Source: Prostheceraeus crozeri
Lineage: Eukaryota > Platyhelminthes > Polycladida > Euryleptidae
Assembly: GCA_907163375.1 (NCBI GenBank)
Contig: CAJQUW010013674.1
Span: forward strand, 1 to 64,000
Reading direction: 5' to 3'
DNA length: 64,000 bases
Shown: positions 21,224 through 30,157 of the stretch, one piece after another
Layout of the letters: each line of letters starts with the position of its first letter
Numbering within the stretch: the first letter of the stretch is position 1
Made by a program: the position numbers and the translations under genes
Notes under the pieces: generated by a model
Databases searched by the model: none
Told to the model about the DNA's origin: nothing
Seen by the model: the letters and a program-made list of their open reading frames with translations, nothing else

Positions 21224-21319
21224 TTTTATAAAAAATAATTTGACTTTTTGTTTTTCTCACAGACAGAAAAAATTCTGCTAAAATAATTTTACTAAAAAAA
21301 ATTTTACTAAAATATAATT

Positions 21320-21880
21320 TTAGAATTTTGCTAGACCAGCTCCGCTACAGCTTTGCTGGTTAAACCGAAGGTTGCTACTCACGCCATTTCCTCTTATTTC
21401 TTCAATTGTTTTTTTATTATTTTTATTTTCATTATGTTTACTATTAGACGGAGCTCCGCTCCTCAAGGTTTCCCCAACAGCTATGTTAGCAATTTTGTTT
21501 TTTGTTTCCTCTGAAAGTTTTTTTAAATTTTTTAGTTCTTCAGAATCATTCCTAAGTTTACGAATAGCTTCTAGTTGTTTTAATTCGTTTTGAGACTTGA
21601 CAGCATTTGATATTGCACTAGCTGTACTACCTATAGCAGCTGCTCCTTTTGCAGCAGATGTAATCAAATCTTTATTATTTTTAATTAAGTTAACGATACT
21701 TCCAATGCCAGAAAAGATGCCAGCCCCTTCTTTTTGGACGGCACCTGCGGTGCCTAGGAACTTTTGTGTTCCGACAGTTTCTACACTATCATAATGGTAC
21801 ACAGGTTTCTGAGATGGTTCATGAGCAATTTTATTATTTGATGCAAAATGTTTAAGATTGTGTTTATAAATTATAGGCAT
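21320..21880 (-). CDS. pVI-like membrane-active minor capsid protein
   Basis: 186 aa. After a short polar head, residues about 50-90 (GAGIFSGIGSIVNLIKNNKD, then ITSAAKGAAAIGSTASAISN) form an amphipathic, glycine/alanine-rich segment like the lytic helix of adenovirus pVI (GAFSWGSLWSGIKNFG). A charged coiled-coil part follows. Near the C-terminus IRGNG (162-166) fits the adenain site (M/I/L)xGx-G, and the tail begins GVSSNLRFNQQSC. In adenovirus the pVI tail released at IVGL-G begins GVQSLKRRRC and activates the protease. Cytosolic tail and mini-hairpins (21450-21462, 21740-21754) are inside the frame. Homology is inferred from pattern, not from an alignment. Confidence 0.6.
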   Translation of the reverse strand: MPIIYKHNLKHFASNNKIAHEPSQKPVYHYDSVETVGTQKFLGTAGAVQKEGAGIFSGIGSIVNLIKNNKDLITSAAKGAAAIGSTASAISNAVKSQNELKQLEAIRKLRNDSEELKNLKKLSEETKNKIANIAVGETLRSGAPSNSKHNENKNNKKTIEEIRGNGVSSNLRFNQQSCSGAGLAKF

Positions 21881-21922
21881 TTTTTAGGATTAAATTTGAC
21901 TTTTGGGAAAAATATCTACGTG

Positions 21923-22810
21923 TTAAGATTTACGTTTGTGAATGGACAACAACTTCGAGATAACTTTATTAATTGACTGTTGCACTTTATCTATTGCGTC
22001 AAGCAGCGTGTGATGTACTTTAATTTCTTTTCTATTAACTTGCATTTTCTGCTGATTAATCTTCAATGCCGTTTTAAGAGCATTTAACTTAATTTTAAGA
22101 ACATCTAATTGTCTTTTAACAGAATCTAACTGTTCTTTATTTTCTTTAGAGTTTTCTTGTAAATTTTTCTTTAATTCATTTTCTAAATTGATTTTCAGAT
22201 TTTTCATTTTATCAACTTTTTCATTAAGTGAGTTTACTTCATTTATTATTCTATTCATCTTTTTCATTTGTTGAGTAATTTTAGAACTCAATTCATCAAC
22301 ACTTTTTTGGAATGTAGTTTGTAACTGCTTTAAATTTTTTTTAATTCTTTCAGGTAGTTTTTCTATTTCATCTTCTAATTGTTCTTTTAACATTTTTATC
22401 TGATGTTTATTTTTAATTACAGCAGATTTTAAATTTAAAGAAAGTAATATTAAAATTTTTGATTGTTCAGAAATCTTTTTAAAAAGTTTTGCTATATCTG
22501 CTTCTAGCTCTCTATCCTTTTTATCAAGTTTTAATAATTTTTCGTTTAATGATTTGTCATTAAGTTTAAGCAACTTTAATTCATTCATCAGTGGAACCAA
22601 AACATCGTTTATATATTTTTCTTTTAAATCATTGATTTGTGTATCAACATATTGTTTATTTGTTAACTCTGTATTTTGTTGCGGAAGAATAGAAAGATGC
22701 AATGGTCCAGATAAAACGTCTCCAGTTTTCATGATATAATTTTCTATTTCTATTTCTAATTCACGATTATTCGGGATATATGCACCTCCACCAACATTTG
22801 GTAACATCAT
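21923..22810 (-). CDS. Fibre-like trimeric coiled-coil protein
   Basis: 295 aa. Residues 30-56 read GDVLSGPLHLSILPQQNTEL then TNKQYVD. This is the (M)TGPLxL...(A)TKQYVD pattern at the head of phage and virus tail or fibre proteins. The rest is a long heptad-rich helix (lysine, leucine, glutamate, asparagine) with no globular knob, ending in a basic tail (HKRKS). The N-terminal LPNVGGGAY could be an adenain-type site (NVGG-G). It lies at the end of the minus-strand virion cluster and diverges from the next gene across a 100-bp AT repeat. Known analogues are trimeric spikes bound to penton bases; that this one is a vertex fibre is inference. Confidence 0.6.
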   Translation of the reverse strand: MMLPNVGGGAYIPNNRELEIEIENYIMKTGDVLSGPLHLSILPQQNTELTNKQYVDTQINDLKEKYINDVLVPLMNELKLLKLNDKSLNEKLLKLDKKDRELEADIAKLFKKISEQSKILILLSLNLKSAVIKNKHQIKMLKEQLEDEIEKLPERIKKNLKQLQTTFQKSVDELSSKITQQMKKMNRIINEVNSLNEKVDKMKNLKINLENELKKNLQENSKENKEQLDSVKRQLDVLKIKLNALKTALKINQQKMQVNRKEIKVHHTLLDAIDKVQQSINKVISKLLSIHKRKS

Positions 22811-22913
22811 TTTTTAACAATAAAAAAATAAAATTTTTTCTAATAAAAATAAAAAAATAAAATTTTTTCTAATAAAAATAAAAAATAAAATTTTTTCTAA
22901 TAAAAATAAAAAA
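22811..22913. repeat. AT repeat in the divergent intergenic region
   Basis: About three copies of a unit containing aaattttttctaataaaaat between the start codons of the fibre-like gene (minus) and the next plus-strand gene. It must contain both promoters. Element 2 has about four units (50093-50220). Confidence 0.75.
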
Positions 22914-24209
22914 ATGGAAAATCCAAATTTAAAAAAATTATATTCGCCCGCATCATCCTGTTCTTCTTATTCGACGAGATCAACGGGATTTGAAAATAAA
23001 TGTTTTGATAATAATAATAATCCATGTATAGATGTTAATATTTTATTTCAATTACAAACCGAAATATTTAGAGAACAAACAAAAGGTTTACCTTCTATAG
23101 AAACTAATTATTGTTTGTTTCCAGGAGATCCATTTATTAAATTTATGGAGATTGTTAGTAAATATAATGATGTAGCTTATGTGGAATTAAATAAAGAAAA
23201 TATGGTTATAATAGGTCATAATAATGTTTATGGATTTATTAGAGCAGTGTTACCAATTAGTAATACTGATTGGATAGAAACTAAAATTATTAATTATATC
23301 AATATTAAAGAATTAGTTAAAAAATTAAAATCTTTTTCGAAAGAAAAAATTAGATTATTTGTTGACGATCAAAATCAATATAACATTCACATAGAGAGTA
23401 AAAAACATAATGAAGAATTATTATGTCAAGTTTATTATAGAGACACAATTTATAAACAAGAAACATTAGAAATGCCCCAAAGATATGATGATGATACGTA
23501 TATAGGATTATATTCCAACTTAAATATTAATTTATTAAAATCTTATATAAATGGTTTAGCTCAACAAGAGAAAATTTATATGTGGTCTACACCTTATACT
23601 ATTAACAATGACCATAATCATAATCATAATCATAATAAACGAACCGAAGGTTCTAGGGCTTTGCCCGATCTTAGAGAATCTTATGATAATAATGATGATT
23701 CTGTAACATCTGAAAAAGGTGTAAATGGTAAAAAAGATTATAAAAATATTAGTAATTATAAAAATTTATCTAAATTTCATTTTCTTACAATTGAAAATAA
23801 TAATGATGGCATAGTTGAAGATACTGTTAGACAACTATGTGTCGGGTCTACAAAATTTAAATTAGGATTTACATCTAATCAATTTAAAATTTTATCATCT
23901 TTAATAAAAACTAAAAGTGATTCAGATTATGGTGGTGTTATTAAATTTTCCAAAAGAGATCAAAGACCAATATTTTTCTCTATTATATTATTATCAGATA
24001 AAAAATGTAATTTAGAATTAGATATTCCAATAAGAGAATGGTATCCTATCATGGAAGGGCATCCTATACCAAAAAGTGTAATTTATGATGATGAAGAAAC
24101 AATTTATGATGATGATGAAGAATCAATTTATGATGATGATGAAGAATCAATCGTTAGTGAAAAAAAATTTAAATTATCTTTTGATAAAACATTATATGAT
24201 GAAACTTAA
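22914..24209 (+). CDS. Plus-strand protein of unknown function, possibly clamp-like
   Basis: 431 aa. The first 40 residues are polar and disordered (serine, asparagine). Two regions alternate strands and helices: about 50-200 (FPGDPFIKFMEIVSKYNDVA, YVELNKENMVIIGHNNVYGF) and about 300-370 (FKLGFTSNQFKILSSLIKTK). Between them is a His-Asn run and a mini-hairpin-encoded linker (RTEGSRALPD, from 23641-23666). The tail repeats IYDDDEES and is very acidic. The arrangement faintly recalls sliding clamps (PCNA), and its place next to the polymerase cassette would suit one, but I cannot demonstrate homology. It could equally be a regulatory protein. The start follows aataaaaaa. Confidence 0.6.
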   Translation: MENPNLKKLYSPASSCSSYSTRSTGFENKCFDNNNNPCIDVNILFQLQTEIFREQTKGLPSIETNYCLFPGDPFIKFMEIVSKYNDVAYVELNKENMVIIGHNNVYGFIRAVLPISNTDWIETKIINYINIKELVKKLKSFSKEKIRLFVDDQNQYNIHIESKKHNEELLCQVYYRDTIYKQETLEMPQRYDDDTYIGLYSNLNINLLKSYINGLAQQEKIYMWSTPYTINNDHNHNHNHNKRTEGSRALPDLRESYDNNDDSVTSEKGVNGKKDYKNISNYKNLSKFHFLTIENNNDGIVEDTVRQLCVGSTKFKLGFTSNQFKILSSLIKTKSDSDYGGVIKFSKRDQRPIFFSIILLSDKKCNLELDIPIREWYPIMEGHPIPKSVIYDDEETIYDDDEESIYDDDEESIVSEKKFKLSFDKTLYDET

Positions 24210-24249
24210 TATGATAAAACTTAATAGAAAATACCAAAATATTCGATAA

Positions 24250-24358
24250 ATATATTTTCATATGTAATAAAATTTTTAGATGTAATAAGTTTTTAGATGT
24301 TATAAGTTTTTAGATGTAATAAATTTTTAGATGTAATAAGTTTTTAGATGTAATAAAA
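24250..24358. repeat. 18-bp tandem repeat between convergent genes
   Basis: The unit tttttagatgtaataagt recurs about five times between the unknown plus-strand gene and the polymerase stop. It lies in the swapped region and is absent from element 2. Confidence 0.75.
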
Positions 24359-24364
24359 AAATTA

Positions 24365-27300
24365 TTATTCCCACGTGTCATCATCATCACTTAAATTACT
24401 CTCACAGATGATTGTTTGAAATATTTCAGCTTGAATATCTTCTCCGTTATAAGGTAACATAATTTCATTTTCATCAGGTGCTTGACGTTTAAGAATATTT
24501 ATTTGACCAGAAAATTTTTTTTCTTCAGTATTATTATTTTTATCAGGAATACTAATTCCAGTTTCTAAAGATCTTTTCCATGGTTTATTAACTGTAGTCG
24601 ATAATGTTTTCCCCGAATATAATTTTAGAAAATCTTCTACTTTTACTTTATTTTGTGAATAACCTTTGAATGTTTTCTTTTCACTAAGTCTCCCTTGCTC
24701 ATCTACAGTAATACAGTATTTTACTTTAGGTGCAATAAACATTGCAAAAATAATTCCACCATTTCCATAATCATTTTTCCCTTGACACAATTCTCCTCCA
24801 ACATATCCAGCAGCGTCTAATTTATTAAAGAGCTCATTGGAAATATATATTGAATCAGTATCTGTATAATGAATGTATTTTTCTTTGAAACCATTAATTT
24901 CTAAAATAAAGTTATTCATGATTCTTCTAGAGTGAGAAAGAATGAAAGAACCTAAGTGTGATGGCATGAATGACGTCTTCCCATCTTTTACAATATTAGT
25001 TTTGAGAAATTCATCATCTTCCATTTCTACTTTCGCTAAATATTGTTCATCATTTAATTTTTCATAATCTTTTACTTCTTGAGTGAAATTTTTTCTCAAT
25101 GTATTCTCATTCCATAAATGATATTTAGTGGTTATATCTTTTTGCACAGTTTTGCCATATAGCGAATTCATCAATAATTTAATTAACTCATCACCTACAG
25201 TATTTCCTTCTGTTTTATATCTTTTTCTCAAATTAAAAAGTTTTTCAATATAATTTCGAAATGGTGAAACTTGATAATTTTTTTCATAAATTATACCATC
25301 AGTAATATGTAAGATTTTTCCCCCACATCTAACAATTTCTTGTATGTCAACAGAAGTTAATACATCATAACATATACCATTTCTAAACCTGATTACTTTT
25401 ACATGAGAATTATTATTTTGATTTTTAACTTTATCTTTTATAGGAACTGGTTGGAAAAACATATCATTCGGATATTGAAACACAACAGAGAATATTCCAG
25501 TTTTAGGTCTAAATGTTTGATTATTAAATTTATATACTATTTCCCGCTCTTCTTCTTGACGAAATTTTCTAGCTGATTCAGCTTTAGGGTATTCTGAATT
25601 TTCATCATACATAGCTGATGGATATAAAGATGTTGCATCAAAAGCCATTAGAAATTCATTTTTTTGTTCAAGTAGTTGATTTGAAATTTTCTTACAAATT
25701 TCAGTTTTATCTCCTAAATCTCGATACTGTTTCATTAAATCTATTAAATTATTTCCAGGGGACAAAGCCCCACCAGCGTAGCGACCAAGGGACAAAGTCC
25801 CCCCAGCGCAGCGACCAGGTAAATACTGTTTTAATATTGGTAACAAGATGCTACAAAATGGCGATATGTATTTTCTTATATTTGCTGAAACTCTTCCACC
25901 TTTAACAGATTTTCTAATATAATTTCTAGCCCATAAATCTATATGTGAATGAATATTTATATTGTCATTTTGTACGCTTTTCATCCAACCGTTAAATGTT
26001 AAAGCAGAGGATGTCAAATTAGTAGTTATATCTTCACCAACTAAATCCTGCATAACATTATTATATTTGTAGATACAAAAAGCTAAAGAAAGAATATCGT
26101 TAACTAAATATGGTCTCCATTCATTTTCTTTTTCTTTATAATTTTCATGTGTTATGTCTCCAATTTCATAATTTAATTTACACACATTCGTAGGAATTTT
26201 AAAATTCTCACACCACTTAGAAAGACTTGTTTTTACATGTTGATAACTACATTTCATTATAATAGTTTGAAGTGCTAATTTACCTGAAAGTGAATCTTTT
26301 TTCATATTGTTTTTAAATCTAAGAGATTTTTGAATATATCTACTAACACATTCAGTTGTATAAGGATTTTGTAATGAAGCAGTCAATATTCCTCTTGAAG
26401 TTTTAAGAGGCGGTTTAGATAATTTAAAATTAGCTTTTATCGGAAAATAGGAATCAAAACCTGATGAATTGTGAGCTATTAAAGTTACTCTCGAATAATT
26501 AAATTTTCCAAGAGTTTTAAAAAATTGATGGATCGGACATACGTCCTCTGGGTTTCCCCCGATCGAACATTCATCATCCTCAGTTCTCGTAAATATTTTC
26601 ACACAATTTTGAAGTTTATTAAATTCTAATTCAGTTAAATTATTATACTCATTAATCTGTTTTTTAAGTTTTTTAATTTCATCTTCATCTTTTGATCGTT
26701 TAATTTTAATCATATCACTTAACAAACGTGTTTCTAATTCTTTCAATCTTTGTTTCGGTAAGCAACATATAAATTTATTAAAATTAATAGCTCCTACAGC
26801 GTAAGGAATAGGATGAGCTGTTGAACAGTTAGGATCAGGAAAAGTTTCGAGATCCCAAATATATGTTGAAGCATAGTCAATTTTTTTCTTTGTTATGATT
26901 TTATATGGACGCGTTGTTAGATTTTCATCAGTAACTGTTTTATATATGGGTTTGAAATTATTTTCAATTTCTCTAATAGCTTTTAATTTATGAGATTTAT
27001 TAATTAAACAATAGTGACCAATTGTTGAACCTGCGTGAAAATAATTGTAATAAACATAATTATGAAACGTTTCAATTCCTCTAGGATTTAAATGACGATT
27101 GGCAGGACTATAATATTGAACACATTCTCCAAAATATTTATTGAATTGAGAAAATTTGCAGTTTGACATTACTCCTGTTCTAGATGTGGCTTTCTCTTTA
27201 TATAAAAAATTATTAAACATTTCTTTCATCATTTCTCCTTGTTCTTCATTAAAACCTCGTAAAACATTATAACATTTAATAAAACAAAAATCTTCAGAAG

Positions 27301-27901
27301 GAATATAACAATATTCACCGAAATATTCTTTGATTCTATATTTCATATTAATCCCTGCCCCTCTATGCGATCTTTGTACTAACTTCATTCCAAAATCTTC
27401 ATATTTAATATTACCTGTAAAAATCCATTCGTTAGCATCGGATTTCTCATCCAGATTCGAAAACCATGTTTCAAATGATTTTTTATTATAGAAGGTTACG
27501 TAAAAATTTTGAATTATATTTTCCTGATCTTTAACAACTTTTCCAAGTAAATTAATAATTTTACCATTTGCTAAAAGTTTCCGCATATCATTTACTACAT
27601 TAATAAAAGATACATTTTCATATTTAATTTCATTTGGATTAAATAAATTACATAAATCATCACCAAGTTCATCCTTAATTCTATCATCAAAAAAGATATC
27701 ACTAATAGGAGTTTCTAATATTTCTTTTGTTCCACGTTTCTGTTTTTTAGTATTACGTCTAATACTACGCCTAGTACGTTTCTGTTTTTTAATACGTTTA
27801 CTACGTTTACTATGTTTAATTTGCGCATCAAACTCAGCAGTTTGTTTCTTGATTAATTCATCAATCCTAGACGTTTGTCCGAGAGACATTTCACGATTCA
27901 T
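24365..27901 (-). CDS. Family B DNA polymerase, type 1 (protein-primed type)
   Basis: 1178 aa. The exonuclease is intact: Exo I DLETF (about residue 350), Exo II AHNSSGFDSY (about 480) and Exo III LVNDILSLAF (about 600). The palm has motif A DATSLYPSAM (about 753), motif B LLMNSLYGKT (about 910) and motif C YTDTDS (about 1010), followed by KTFKGYSQNKV. The head is strongly basic (residues 30-60, KRSKRIKKQKRTRRSIRRNT). A proline/glycine-rich insert at about 697-715 comes from two direct hairpin-bearing DNA repeats (25758-25801). It replicates the element, presumably from a terminal protein, which is not identified here. Its orientation and overall sequence differ from those of the element 2 polymerase, although the neighbours are nearly identical. 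The start follows ttttaaaaaat. Confidence 0.93.
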   Translation of the reverse strand: MNREMSLGQTSRIDELIKKQTAEFDAQIKHSKRSKRIKKQKRTRRSIRRNTKKQKRGTKEILETPISDIFFDDRIKDELGDDLCNLFNPNEIKYENVSFINVVNDMRKLLANGKIINLLGKVVKDQENIIQNFYVTFYNKKSFETWFSNLDEKSDANEWIFTGNIKYEDFGMKLVQRSHRGAGINMKYRIKEYFGEYCYIPSEDFCFIKCYNVLRGFNEEQGEMMKEMFNNFLYKEKATSRTGVMSNCKFSQFNKYFGECVQYYSPANRHLNPRGIETFHNYVYYNYFHAGSTIGHYCLINKSHKLKAIREIENNFKPIYKTVTDENLTTRPYKIITKKKIDYASTYIWDLETFPDPNCSTAHPIPYAVGAINFNKFICCLPKQRLKELETRLLSDMIKIKRSKDEDEIKKLKKQINEYNNLTELEFNKLQNCVKIFTRTEDDECSIGGNPEDVCPIHQFFKTLGKFNYSRVTLIAHNSSGFDSYFPIKANFKLSKPPLKTSRGILTASLQNPYTTECVSRYIQKSLRFKNNMKKDSLSGKLALQTIIMKCSYQHVKTSLSKWCENFKIPTNVCKLNYEIGDITHENYKEKENEWRPYLVNDILSLAFCIYKYNNVMQDLVGEDITTNLTSSALTFNGWMKSVQNDNINIHSHIDLWARNYIRKSVKGGRVSANIRKYISPFCSILLPILKQYLPGRCAGGTLSLGRYAGGALSPGNNLIDLMKQYRDLGDKTEICKKISNQLLEQKNEFLMAFDATSLYPSAMYDENSEYPKAESARKFRQEEEREIVYKFNNQTFRPKTGIFSVVFQYPNDMFFQPVPIKDKVKNQNNNSHVKVIRFRNGICYDVLTSVDIQEIVRCGGKILHITDGIIYEKNYQVSPFRNYIEKLFNLRKRYKTEGNTVGDELIKLLMNSLYGKTVQKDITTKYHLWNENTLRKNFTQEVKDYEKLNDEQYLAKVEMEDDEFLKTNIVKDGKTSFMPSHLGSFILSHSRRIMNNFILEINGFKEKYIHYTDTDSIYISNELFNKLDAAGYVGGELCQGKNDYGNGGIIFAMFIAPKVKYCITVDEQGRLSEKKTFKGYSQNKVKVEDFLKLYSGKTLSTTVNKPWKRSLETGISIPDKNNNTEEKKFSGQINILKRQAPDENEIMLPYNGEDIQAEIFQTIICESNLSDDDDTWE

Positions 27902-27951
27902 ATTTTTTAAAAGAAAAAAATGAATTTTTACATAAAACCTCGGTTCCGTTT

Positions 27952-28281
27952 TTACATATACACAGGAATATGTAATTGATGTAATGTTTCTAATTCATGT
28001 GTTGTTAAATGTTCTTTCTTAACCAACCACCATAAATTATTATACGCCAAAAATACTCGGAAACTTCTTAAACAAAGTGGAAAGTCTTTTGTTTTAACAC
28101 ACGGTTTAATACCATGTTTTGTTTTATAATCTGTAACGAGCGCAACGTATTTATGATGATAATAAAATCTAACTTCTTTCTTCGAATTTACAGGATTTGT
28201 AGGATGACGATAATCTTTTAAAACTGGTACATGCTCTATCTTATAATCATTCAACATATTTTTTTTTATTTTTATTAACAA
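27952..28281 (-). CDS. Small basic protein of the element 1 replication cassette
   Basis: 109 aa, rich in lysine, histidine and aromatic residues (VRFYYHHKYVALVTDYKTKH, then FRVFLAYNNLWWLVKKEHLT). No known motif. It sits directly upstream of the type 1 polymerase on the same strand (50 bp) and exists only in element 1, so it travels with that polymerase. The frame may start at an internal Met (MLNDYKIEHV, preceded by aaaaaaat). A DNA-binding or priming role is possible but not shown. Confidence 0.5.
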   Translation of the reverse strand: MLIKIKKNMLNDYKIEHVPVLKDYRHPTNPVNSKKEVRFYYHHKYVALVTDYKTKHGIKPCVKTKDFPLCLRSFRVFLAYNNLWWLVKKEHLTTHELETLHQLHIPVYM

Positions 28282-28334
28282 AAAAATTTATAAGAAAAAA
28301 TTATTCGGTCACTCCGTTCGGTCACTCCGTTCGA

Positions 28335-29102
28335 TCACTCCTCGAAAATATTTTCTATAACTCTATCATGAATTTTTTTATCAATATTAATTGTAATGAA
28401 GCCATAATCTTTTGACCAAGCATTATTACACGATTGTTTAAATTCATCTTTATTTCTTACACATAAATCTCTTAACAAATCACTTAAGTTTCTTGCATTT
28501 ATTTCAAATAGTATAAATATATTTGCATTCTTTCTAATAACACTTCCGTCTAATGAATACATACTTTGTGTTAAATAAAATACACTACAGTTATTATGTC
28601 TACCTCTTGTGAAATAATTTCTCTGAACTGACTGATTTCTATCATTAACACAATCATCAAAAATTACACAATGTTTCATTGTTTTATCTAGTTTACTAGG
28701 ATCTTGCATATTACCACTATCATCTATTAATTGTATCTTTATATGGTTATTTTTATTAGATTCTACTAACTGATTATTTTTTGCTGCTTCTTCACACCAC
28801 GAACTTATTTCTTCTTCATCTTCAGATTTTTCATATTCTTTGAATAATGAAGCAATTGCTGTTTTTTTAAGATTATTTTCAAATCCATATTTTAAAAATT
28901 GATAGACGGGTTGTTCTGCCGTTGTTGTATAAATTATAAGATTGTTATAATCCAAAAAATTTGGAGTCGTTAAAATTTTAAATAATAGATACGTTTTTCC
29001 GCAACCTGATCTTCCACAAATAACTGACAAAACTTTATTAGATAAATTTGGATGATGATTAAATTTAAGTTTTTTTTTATTTAATGGTAGCACTTCACTC
29101 AT
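28335..29102 (-). CDS. Genome-packaging ATPase (FtsK/HerA-like)
   Basis: 255 aa. Walker A is GRSGCGKT (30-37) and Walker B is VIFDD (146-150), followed by the sensor-like stretch YFTRGRHNNCSVFYLTQSMY typical of the A32-like packaging ATPases of Polintons, virophages and related viruses. Size is as expected. It would pump the DNA into the capsid. Same strand and spacing as in element 2, next to the penton gene, which is the common Polinton arrangement. The start follows attaaaaa. Only the last six or so residues differ between copies, next to the boundary of the swapped cassette. Confidence 0.93.
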   Translation of the reverse strand: MSEVLPLNKKKLKFNHHPNLSNKVLSVICGRSGCGKTYLLFKILTTPNFLDYNNLIIYTTTAEQPVYQFLKYGFENNLKKTAIASLFKEYEKSEDEEEISSWCEEAAKNNQLVESNKNNHIKIQLIDDSGNMQDPSKLDKTMKHCVIFDDCVNDRNQSVQRNYFTRGRHNNCSVFYLTQSMYSLDGSVIRKNANIFILFEINARNLSDLLRDLCVRNKDEFKQSCNNAWSKDYGFITINIDKKIHDRVIENIFEE

Positions 29103-29181
29103 TTTTTAATAAAAAAATTTATTTTTATTTTATTTTTGTTTTTAAAGAAGAAGAAGAAAATTAAACTTCTCTAGCTTCGCG

Positions 29182-29272
29182 TAGGAGTTTATACCTCTCG
29201 AACGGGAGTTTATACCTCTCGAACGGGAGTTTATACCTCCCGAACGGGAGTTTATACCTCCCGAACCAAAAG
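29182..29272. repeat. 21-bp tandem repeat (four units) over the penton stop codon
   Basis: The unit gggagtttatacctcYcgaac is repeated four times and contains or builds the hairpin ctcccg-aa-cgggag. The penton stop codon lies in the innermost unit. Element 2 has a single unit here. Confidence 0.85.
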
Positions 29273-30040
29273 ATCTATCATAATCTCTTCACCTCCAAAA
29301 TTTATTTCTTGTCCTTTCTCATCAGTGATTCTAATGCCAATGTTGTTAATAGTTTTTCTTGTAATAGGAAAATATATTAATGTTTGTGGAATTACATTTA
29401 ATCTATAACCAATGGGCACAGTAAAAGCTGGAAAACTGAATATTAAATTTGATAATTTACCATTTATATATCCTCCTTCAATAATGTCACAATGTACAAC
29501 AATTGAATTTATTTCAGTTATTTTTGGAATCTTCTCACCTAAATGATAACCTTGACTATAGGTTTGTTTATTAAATCCTAATAGCTTTGACAATGATCTA
29601 TCATGATTAAAATCAACTTGATGATTTTCGTCTAAAGTAAGAGAAAATTTATTAACTGCCGGTTCAACTGCAAAATGTAATTGTTTCTTATCTTTAAATG
29701 GTATACCTAAATGTCTCTTAATTTCATTTGATATTGTTTCAACTTCGTAAGAACCAGGAAGAAAAGTTAATATTTTCCATGTTTTACCTTTATCAGTAGA
29801 ATATCTAAATTGATCATTCGCATCTTTGATAACGTTTTGTATAGTGTTAAATGTAGAGAAACTAGTCAATGCAATTTGATAATTTTTATTTTGTTCCAAA
29901 TGTAGAATGGGTTCTAAATTACAAGTGTGTGATGAAGTAGTTGTTATAATTTTTAACGTCGTACTAAATTTTGATGAACCCAAAATCTCTGTTAGATTTT
30001 CTAAATGATTATTAATTTTGTCTAAATCTGCTGAACACAT
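29252..30040 (-). CDS. Minor capsid (penton) protein, single jelly roll
   Basis: 262 aa. The C-terminal half has the conserved Polinton penton block: INSIVVHCDIIEGGYINGKL, then IFSFPAFTVPIGYRL and QTLIYFPITRKTINNIGIRI, TDEKGQEINFGGEE. These match the usual NxxxCDIIEGSYxNG ... FxxxxPPGYK ... IYLPVNxxxI ... DQDGxxxNFRGE pattern. It forms the vertices of the capsid. The N-terminal 50 residues (MCSADLDKINNHLENLTEIL) are helical, as in anchors to other virion proteins. The start is set by the aactaaaaaATG context. Confidence 0.88.
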   Translation of the reverse strand: MCSADLDKINNHLENLTEILGSSKFSTTLKIITTTSSHTCNLEPILHLEQNKNYQIALTSFSTFNTIQNVIKDANDQFRYSTDKGKTWKILTFLPGSYEVETISNEIKRHLGIPFKDKKQLHFAVEPAVNKFSLTLDENHQVDFNHDRSLSKLLGFNKQTYSQGYHLGEKIPKITEINSIVVHCDIIEGGYINGKLSNLIFSFPAFTVPIGYRLNVIPQTLIYFPITRKTINNIGIRITDEKGQEINFGGEEIMIDLLVREV

Positions 30041-30064
30041 TTTTTAGTTAAATTTTTGAATAAA

Positions 30065-30150
30065 TATTATAGATAAAAATCGTAGATAAAAATCATAGAT
30101 AAAAATCATAGATAAAAATCATAAATAAAAAGCATAGATAAAAATCATAG
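30065..30150. repeat. 13-bp tandem repeat upstream of the penton gene
   Basis: About seven copies of gataaaaatcata between the penton start and the next gene. Element 2 has different sequence here with two mini-hairpins. Confidence 0.8.
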
Positions 30151-30157
30151 ATAAAAA

